From assembly GCA_020060465.1 (NCBI GenBank), contig JAGVAD010000030.1:16907-80906 (forward strand): a stretch of DNA of 64,000 bases. Reading direction: 5' to 3'. Every line of letters begins with the position of its first letter. Positions within the stretch are counted from its first letter, which is position 1. The notes beneath the pieces are model-generated. The model made no database searches. It was not told the DNA's origin and saw nothing but the letters and a program-made list of their open reading frames with translations. This document shows, piece by piece, positions 59,978 through 64,000 of the stretch. Origin of the DNA: Anaerolineales bacterium (GTDB taxonomy: Bacteria; Chloroflexota; Anaerolineae; Anaerolineales; UBA4823). The position numbers and the translations under genes are program-made.

Positions 59978-60191
59978 TTGATGAATTAATTATAGAAGCC
60001 GAGGGCAAGTTTGGTTAGTGACGAATGTCACATTAAGTGGATGATTTTCTGTGACGAACAGCCAGTTTGTCGCGCTTTAATGGACAGCAAGACGTGGGCA
60101 AGATCGGTAACCCGAAAGGTTTCCAAAACCTTTTGGGGCATGCGGTTTATCGGGATGGAGATTGTCTTCTGCCTGGGCTGTTGTTTTGGGT

Positions 60192-60219
60192 TTGGCTTTT
60201 GTCCAATTCCAGGTAAAAT
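60192..60219 (+). promoter_or_regulatory. Possible promoter of the FMN-binding protein gene
   Basis: TTGGCT (60192-60197), 16-base spacer, TAAAAT (60214-60219), about 35 bases before the start codon. Confidence 0.35.
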
Positions 60220-60253
60220 GAGCGTAACCCCCACATCGAGGAGCTTTATAAAA

Positions 60254-60832
60254 ATGGAATTTGACCCCGAATTCACCCACATCCGCCGCCAGGACCGCCG
60301 CGTGGACGACGAAGCCTGGATCGTGGCTTTCCTGCAACGCGCCGCTTTTGGCGTGTTGGCAACCAGCGTGCAGGATCAGCCTTTTGTGAACATCAACCTG
60401 TTCGCCTATGATCCTGAACGGCGGGCGGTGTACCTGCACCACGCCAGCCGTGGGCGCACGATGGAAAACTTGCGCTGCAATCGTCGGGTATGCTTCACCG
60501 CCGCCGAGATGGGACGCCTGCTGCCCGCAGCGCAGGCGCGCGAGTTCAGCCTGGAATACGCCAGCGTGGTGATCTTTGGACAGGCAAATGTGGTGGAGGA
60601 GCAAGATGAGGTGCTGTATGGCTTGCGCCTGCTGATGGCAAAATACGCCCCTCATCTGCAGCCCGGCGTGGATTATCCTGTGATTGGTGAAGAAGAATTG
60701 GTCGGCGTGGCAGTGATCCGCATTGATGTGACTGACTGGAGCGCCAAGCGCAAGCAAGTCGCAGCAGATTTCCCTGGAGCCTATCGCTGGGAACAGGTTA
60801 TAAAAGGCAATTTCAATGGGGAAATTTCCTAA
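60254..60832 (+). CDS. FMN-binding split-barrel protein (pyridoxamine phosphate oxidase-like)
   Basis: 192 aa, NimA/PNPOx-like fold: FLQRAAFGVLATSVQDQPFV, NINLFAYDPERRAVYLHHAS, GRTMENLRCNRRVCFTAAEMG, SVVIFGQANVVEEQDEV, VIRIDVTDWSAKRK. Such proteins bind FMN, F420 or heme and reduce diverse compounds. The ATG at 60254, with GAGGAGC upstream, gives the family length; the upstream part of the open frame is not coding. It diverges from the ArsR gene, possibly sharing control. Confidence 0.82.
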   Translation: MEFDPEFTHIRRQDRRVDDEAWIVAFLQRAAFGVLATSVQDQPFVNINLFAYDPERRAVYLHHASRGRTMENLRCNRRVCFTAAEMGRLLPAAQAREFSLEYASVVIFGQANVVEEQDEVLYGLRLLMAKYAPHLQPGVDYPVIGEEELVGVAVIRIDVTDWSAKRKQVAADFPGAYRWEQVIKGNFNGEIS

Positions 60833-60873
60833 TAATGCGGCAGTAGCACAGGCAGTGTTGTAGCACAGGCATT

Positions 60874-60899
60874 GTAGCACAGGCTTAAGCCTGTGCTAC
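60874..60899. repeat. REP-like palindrome downstream of the RAYT gene
   Basis: GTAGCACAGGCTT followed directly by its exact reverse complement: a 26-bp perfect palindrome, with partial copies just before it (GTAGCACAGGCA at 60843 and 60861). It lies 13 bases from the RAYT stop codon. The same palindrome recurs at 61808-61833. Confidence 0.75.
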
Positions 60900-60912
60900 G
60901 GGCTTGTTCTAT

Positions 60913-61587
60913 TTACCAATCACCCATCTCCTGTGAAAGATAGGTAAATGGCCAGTCTTGCCAGTTCTTAGCCAGCCCAGCCACGACCGGGTTATATAGA
61001 ATATAACGTATGATATTCTCCAATTCATGCTCATCACGGACGAAGTGATCATAGCTTTCATCTTGCCAGAATCTGCCGCTACGTTGCAAAATCCGGTTTG
61101 CAGATCGAGCAGAACGGCCTTTAATTAGGCGCATTGTCTCCCTAAGTGAAGATTGTCCAGGTTTTTCAGGCTGGTCAGACAGTATAACATCGCCAAAATC
61201 TGCTGTATCTACTAAAAGATGAACATGATTGGGCATAATACAATAACTGAACAGACAATAGCGTTCGCCATGCAGGCGTTTGATCTCTTTTGTTACCTCG
61301 TTTGCGACGCGAGCATCCCTAAGCCAAACAGGTCCATGTGCACCGCTATCCAGCCATTTGTCATACCGCGCGAAGTGTCTCTTTTGCGCTTTATACAATT
61401 CAGCATGGAGAGCAGTTCCCTGGTATCGTCTCGCCAGACTTTTTTCCTCCAAAAGGCGTTCTGAACGCATCTTTTCTAGAGCATTCAAGGGAATTGACCC
61501 TGCCAGGCGAAATGTTAGAAAGAAAACGGCGCCTTGCGGGTGGATGTGAGGTAAGTTCCGGCGATAGTGAAAGACATTTACGCTCAC
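60913..61587 (-). CDS. REP-associated tyrosine transposase (RAYT, IS200-like)
   Basis: 224 aa, Y1/HUH transposase family. HUH motif MPNHVHLL and downstream catalytic Tyr region SGRFWQDESYDHFVRDEHELENIIRYILYNPV. RAYTs nick single-stranded DNA at REP palindromes and are usually single copy without mobile ends of their own. This one is flanked on both sides by GTAGC(A/G)CAGGCTTAAGCC palindromes, its likely targets. No strong ribosome site is evident. Confidence 0.9.
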   Translation of the reverse strand: MSVNVFHYRRNLPHIHPQGAVFFLTFRLAGSIPLNALEKMRSERLLEEKSLARRYQGTALHAELYKAQKRHFARYDKWLDSGAHGPVWLRDARVANEVTKEIKRLHGERYCLFSYCIMPNHVHLLVDTADFGDVILSDQPEKPGQSSLRETMRLIKGRSARSANRILQRSGRFWQDESYDHFVRDEHELENIIRYILYNPVVAGLAKNWQDWPFTYLSQEMGDW

Positions 61588-61639
61588 AGTTGGCTATTGT
61601 AGCATAGGTTATTGCCTATAACAGCATCTAAGAGCACAG

Positions 61640-61833
61640 GCAGTAGCGCAGGCTTAAGCCTGCGACAAATAAGCCAGACACCCAGTAGCCAGGCAGTAGC
61701 ACAGGCTTAAGCCTGTGACCAATAAGCCAGACACCCAGTAGCCAGACAGTAGCGCAGGCTTAAGCCTGCGACCAATAAGCCAGACACCCAGTAGCACAGG
61801 CTGTGTTGTAGCACAGGCTTAAGCCTGTGCTAC
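61640..61833. repeat. Array of REP-like palindromes
   Basis: Four palindromes centred on GGCTTAAGCC at 61651, 61704, 61757 and 61816. The first three repeat with a period of 53 bases and share the linker AATAAGCCAGACACCCAGTA. Flanks alternate between CACAGG and CGCAGG with compensating changes on the other arm, so the stems are conserved. The fourth is the full 26-bp palindrome and overlaps the end of the next gene. Confidence 0.8.
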
Positions 61834-62835
61834 GATGGCCTCGCGGTAAGCCAGCGTCCAGGCGGTGGAGTAATAGGTCTGGCGCAAACCTTCCAGAAAA
61901 GTCAGTGGGATAGCCAGGATGGCGATAAAAGGCGCCAGGCCAAAGAAGATAGCGAACAGAATGGCGCTTGTCGAAGCAGCCAGACCGCGCAGCAAGAAAT
62001 ACACCGCCGCGCCCACGCCGGCGCCCACCAGTGCGCCTACCCCCATCAACAAAAACACCAGCGGGATCAGAAGGATAGAATAGCCGATCATCAGGCCAAT
62101 CAGGATCAGCCACATGATGACCAAATCGCTAAAGCGCTGGCGCAGCAGAGCCACGCCCAGGCGCAAAGATTCCACCACCCCCTTCTCACCTAAAACGCAC
62201 TGCCGTCGCGCCAGGTTCATCACCAGCGAAACCGCGGCGCTGACAATGACCGCCAACAAGATGAGCGGCAAGATCAAGACAATGGCGCCGAACACCGCCG
62301 CACCCGAGGGCTCGCCGCGCGCCGCCGCGCTGACGATCAGCGGCAACAGAGCGCAGCCAAACAACCCGATAAACACAATGCCCAATGGCAGGTACACCAG
62401 CACATCCAGCAGGAACAAGCGCCAGGCGGCACGCGACCAACCCAGGCGAAAGCCCTCCCGCCAGGAGACTTTTTCTCCGCGCGCCTCCAGACCATCCACC
62501 ATACGCATCAGCGCCGTCTGACTGACGTAATTCACGACCCTGGACAGGATCGTCAAAATCAAGACCAGGCACAATAGAACAACGCCCAGACCGATGAACG
62601 CGCCCACATCCGCCCTGGAAAACCAGTCCTGCATGCCGCGCCCCAGCATACGCAAATCGCGCATCACATCCGGAGGCAGATTGAAAGTTGGCGCATTTCC
62701 ACCGCCTCGGTAGCTGAAACCGTTACCGCCGCTTCCACCTCCGCTGGTCAACGCCAGCAGAATACCAAAGATCCACAGCACGCGATAACTCCACAGGATG
62801 TCCCAGGCGCGCTTTAAAATCCGGGTGTGATTCAT
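61819..62835 (-). CDS. Uncharacterised polytopic membrane protein
   Basis: 338 aa. N-terminal ILKRAWDILWSYRVLWIFGI, a Gly-rich loop, then about six helices (FIGLGVVLLCLVLILTILS, DVLVYLPLGIVFIGLFGCAL, FGAIVLILPLILLAVIVS, LIMWLILIGLMIGYSILLI and others). It resembles broad families of bacterial membrane proteins of unknown role, often written as DUF-type permeases. The last codons and the stop TAA lie inside a REP-like palindrome. Start ATG at 62835. Confidence 0.65.
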   Translation of the reverse strand: MNHTRILKRAWDILWSYRVLWIFGILLALTSGGGSGGNGFSYRGGGNAPTFNLPPDVMRDLRMLGRGMQDWFSRADVGAFIGLGVVLLCLVLILTILSRVVNYVSQTALMRMVDGLEARGEKVSWREGFRLGWSRAAWRLFLLDVLVYLPLGIVFIGLFGCALLPLIVSAAARGEPSGAAVFGAIVLILPLILLAVIVSAAVSLVMNLARRQCVLGEKGVVESLRLGVALLRQRFSDLVIMWLILIGLMIGYSILLIPLVFLLMGVGALVGAGVGAAVYFLLRGLAASTSAILFAIFFGLAPFIAILAIPLTFLEGLRQTYYSTAWTLAYREAIVAQA

Positions 62836-63339
62836 TTTCGTTCGCTCCTTACATAAGACGAGAATATTCGAAAACCATCTTTAAGACCCTTGAAGCCAAA
62901 ACATCTTCCCTGCTCATCATTATATACGGCAATCCAGGGTTTTGGTTGCAGCCGCGGGAGTGCTCCAAGTTTGGTATCGGCTGCGCCGCCTCGGCAGCGC
63001 CGACCCACGCTCATTCTGCAGGCTTGACACAACATGCCGTCGGATCTCGTCCGATGGCAGCGCTATCAAAATCGTTAAGTTACCTCCAAAGGAGGGATTT
63101 TTTACACCCATTTGGTCGAAAAAGAGATACAATAAGCCGCCTGGTTCGCCTGCCAGAGATGCAGTTGAGCAAAACCCGTTTTTGGAATATCAACATTTGA
63201 AAATCGGCACGAATATCAAAGCATGCCGGAGACCGCCAGTCAACCTCGGGGCATCAAGCGGGCAAATAATTGGATGGATCTCCAATATTGACTGCTCTGC
63301 TTCAACGCTTGTCTTGGCTGTATTCTACGGGATAAGTGA
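62836..63339. other. Intergenic region of about 500 bases without a supported gene
   Basis: Short open frames on both strands lack coding character. A small hairpin CCTCC, AAA, GGAGG at 63083-63095 is followed by ATTTTTT and could end a short plus-strand transcript. A GC-rich palindromic stretch around CTGCGCCGCCTCGGCAGCGC is present near 62982. Confidence 0.4.
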
Positions 63340-63798
63340 ATGAGCGAAAACGTCGAGAATATTGACCCCGAAAACAACGCTTCCCAACCCTCAGCGCGTT
63401 TGCTGATTGGAGAGCGCGATCCTTTCATGCGCCGCGCCCTGGAAAAGACGCTTGCGCCGCGCTTTTCTGTGACCTTCGCCGAGGATGGCGTTGACCTGTT
63501 GCAGCGCGCCCAACAAGATCCACCGCATCTGATCTTGCTGGAGGCGCTTCTGCCAGTCAAAGATGGTTTTCAGATTTGTCGCGAGTTGAAGAGCAATCCC
63601 CTGACGCAGCACATTCCGGTCGTGTTTTTCACCCTGCTATCGGCAGAAGAGCGCGCCCGCCTGGCAGGCGGCGACGCTTTCCTGCTCAAACCGCTGCGCG
63701 AAACAAAACTGATCGAGACCCTTCACCGCTTGCTTCAATCAATTGGTTCAGAGGCTTCTCATGGAACGCATTCGAACGAATATCCCAGGTCTGGATGA
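63340..63798 (+). CDS. Response-regulator receiver-like protein with Glu at the phosphorylation site
   Basis: 152 aa: a single receiver domain (about 19-132) with a Ser/Asn-rich N-terminal extension. At the phospho-acceptor position LILLEALLPVKDG has Glu68 instead of Asp. The acidic pair (Glu25, Asp27 in GERDPF), the Thr98 region and Lys117 (FLLKP) are kept. A Glu at this site often mimics the phosphorylated state. It overlaps the KaiC-like gene by 38 bases, so the pair is translationally coupled. Confidence 0.8.
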   Translation: MSENVENIDPENNASQPSARLLIGERDPFMRRALEKTLAPRFSVTFAEDGVDLLQRAQQDPPHLILLEALLPVKDGFQICRELKSNPLTQHIPVVFFTLLSAEERARLAGGDAFLLKPLRETKLIETLHRLLQSIGSEASHGTHSNEYPRSG

Positions 63799-64000
63799 AA
63801 TCCTGCACGGCGGTTTGCCGGCGTATAACACCGTGCTGATCAGCGGCGGCCCGGGCAGCGGTAAGACCGTGCTGGCAAACCAAATCGTCTTTAACAGCAT
63901 CTCGCCGCAGCACAAGGCGATCATCGTCACCACTGTCTCCGAACCGCTGCCGCGCATGTTGCGCTTCATGCAAGAGTTCGCTTTCTTCAAGCCCGACCTC
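63761..64000 (+). CDS. KaiC/RadA-like ATPase (partial, 3' end outside window)
   Basis: 80 codons are visible from ATG 63761. The product starts MERIRTNIPGLDEILHGGLP and has Walker A GGPGSGKT, then ANQIVFNSISPQHKAIIVTT. This is the KaiC-type RecA-fold ATPase opening found in circadian-clock-like and signal-transduction proteins. Only one KaiC domain beginning is seen; the remaining length is unknown. Its overlap with the receiver-like gene suggests a signalling pair. Confidence 0.85.
   Translation, partial: MERIRTNIPGLDEILHGGLPAYNTVLISGGPGSGKTVLANQIVFNSISPQHKAIIVTTVSEPLPRMLRFMQEFAFFKPDL

Noticed and set aside
62942..63343. 133-codon plus-strand open frame before the receiver gene
   Set aside because: Mixed composition, no ribosome site, no family pattern; it overlaps a GC-rich palindromic stretch and a terminator-like hairpin.

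Overview
The window looks like chromosome of a bacterium of the phylum Chloroflexota, most likely class Anaerolineae. This is an inference from gene content and style: a complete LysW-carrier amino-acid pathway, HdrABC-MvhADG hydrogenase genes, a phytol-kinase-type CTP transferase, DUF2277, extracytoplasmic proteins with Thr/Pro-rich linkers, frequent TTG/GTG starts and many palindromic intergenic repeats. No rRNA, tRNA, CRISPR array or complete insertion sequence was seen.

Layout. 1-9.6 kb: partial CHRD-type exported protein; a run of pfk (tandem eukaryote-like form), a CtpA-type protease, an LCP cell-wall protein, smpB, a phytol/dolichol-kinase-like enzyme and erpA; then small envelope, zinc-ribbon and helical-repeat proteins. 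9.8-20 kb: transketolase on the minus strand diverges from an eight-gene plus-strand operon, hdrC-hdrB-hdrA-mvhD-mvhG-mvhA-maturation protease-cNMP-binding protein. The operon encodes an H2-linked, flavin-based electron-bifurcating complex, and its control region carries two FadR-like operators and a CRP-like site. 20.3-24.7 kb: an acetyltransferase, then a minus-strand operon of a RadA-like protein without Walker A, an 85-aa protein and a divergent family-B DNA polymerase, preceded by a LuxR-type regulator. 24.9-28.9 kb: an AT-richer accessory island with an integron attC-like site, remnants of HD-GYP, HsdR and type III methylase genes, a secreted thermonuclease and a HEPN-like protein.

28.9-37.1 kb: a thioredoxin-reductase-like flavoprotein lacking CxxC is coupled to malic enzyme; then lysW-X-Y-Z-J-K for LysW-dependent lysine and/or ornithine-arginine synthesis. 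The lysW leader shows a promoter, an Arg-rich leader peptide, an antiterminator segment and an intrinsic terminator, which together look like arginine attenuation. 37.1-41.5 kb: a GntR-regulated three-subunit molybdenum hydroxylase. 41.7-52.7 kb: a diheme cytochrome c, two duplicated exported proteins, DUF2277, and a membrane cluster (heme-O-synthase-like UbiA enzyme, SUMF1-domain lipoprotein, 514-aa membrane protein with two GHxH motifs, paralogous membrane proteins, BON protein) next to a CRP/FNR regulator.

52.7-60 kb: a DUF559 nuclease gene flanked by identical hairpins and a 47-bp tandem array; then an ArsR-controlled sulfur cluster with octaheme tetrathionate-reductase-type cytochrome, heptaheme cytochrome fused to a b-type membrane domain, and two YeeE/YedE sulfur transporters. 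60.2-64 kb: an FMN split-barrel protein, a REP-associated transposase with its palindromes, a membrane protein whose stop codon lies in such a palindrome, and a receiver-like protein overlapping a KaiC-like ATPase cut by the window edge. The strongest candidates for something new are the lysW attenuator, the polymerase operon, the DUF559 hairpin cassette and the GHxH membrane cluster.
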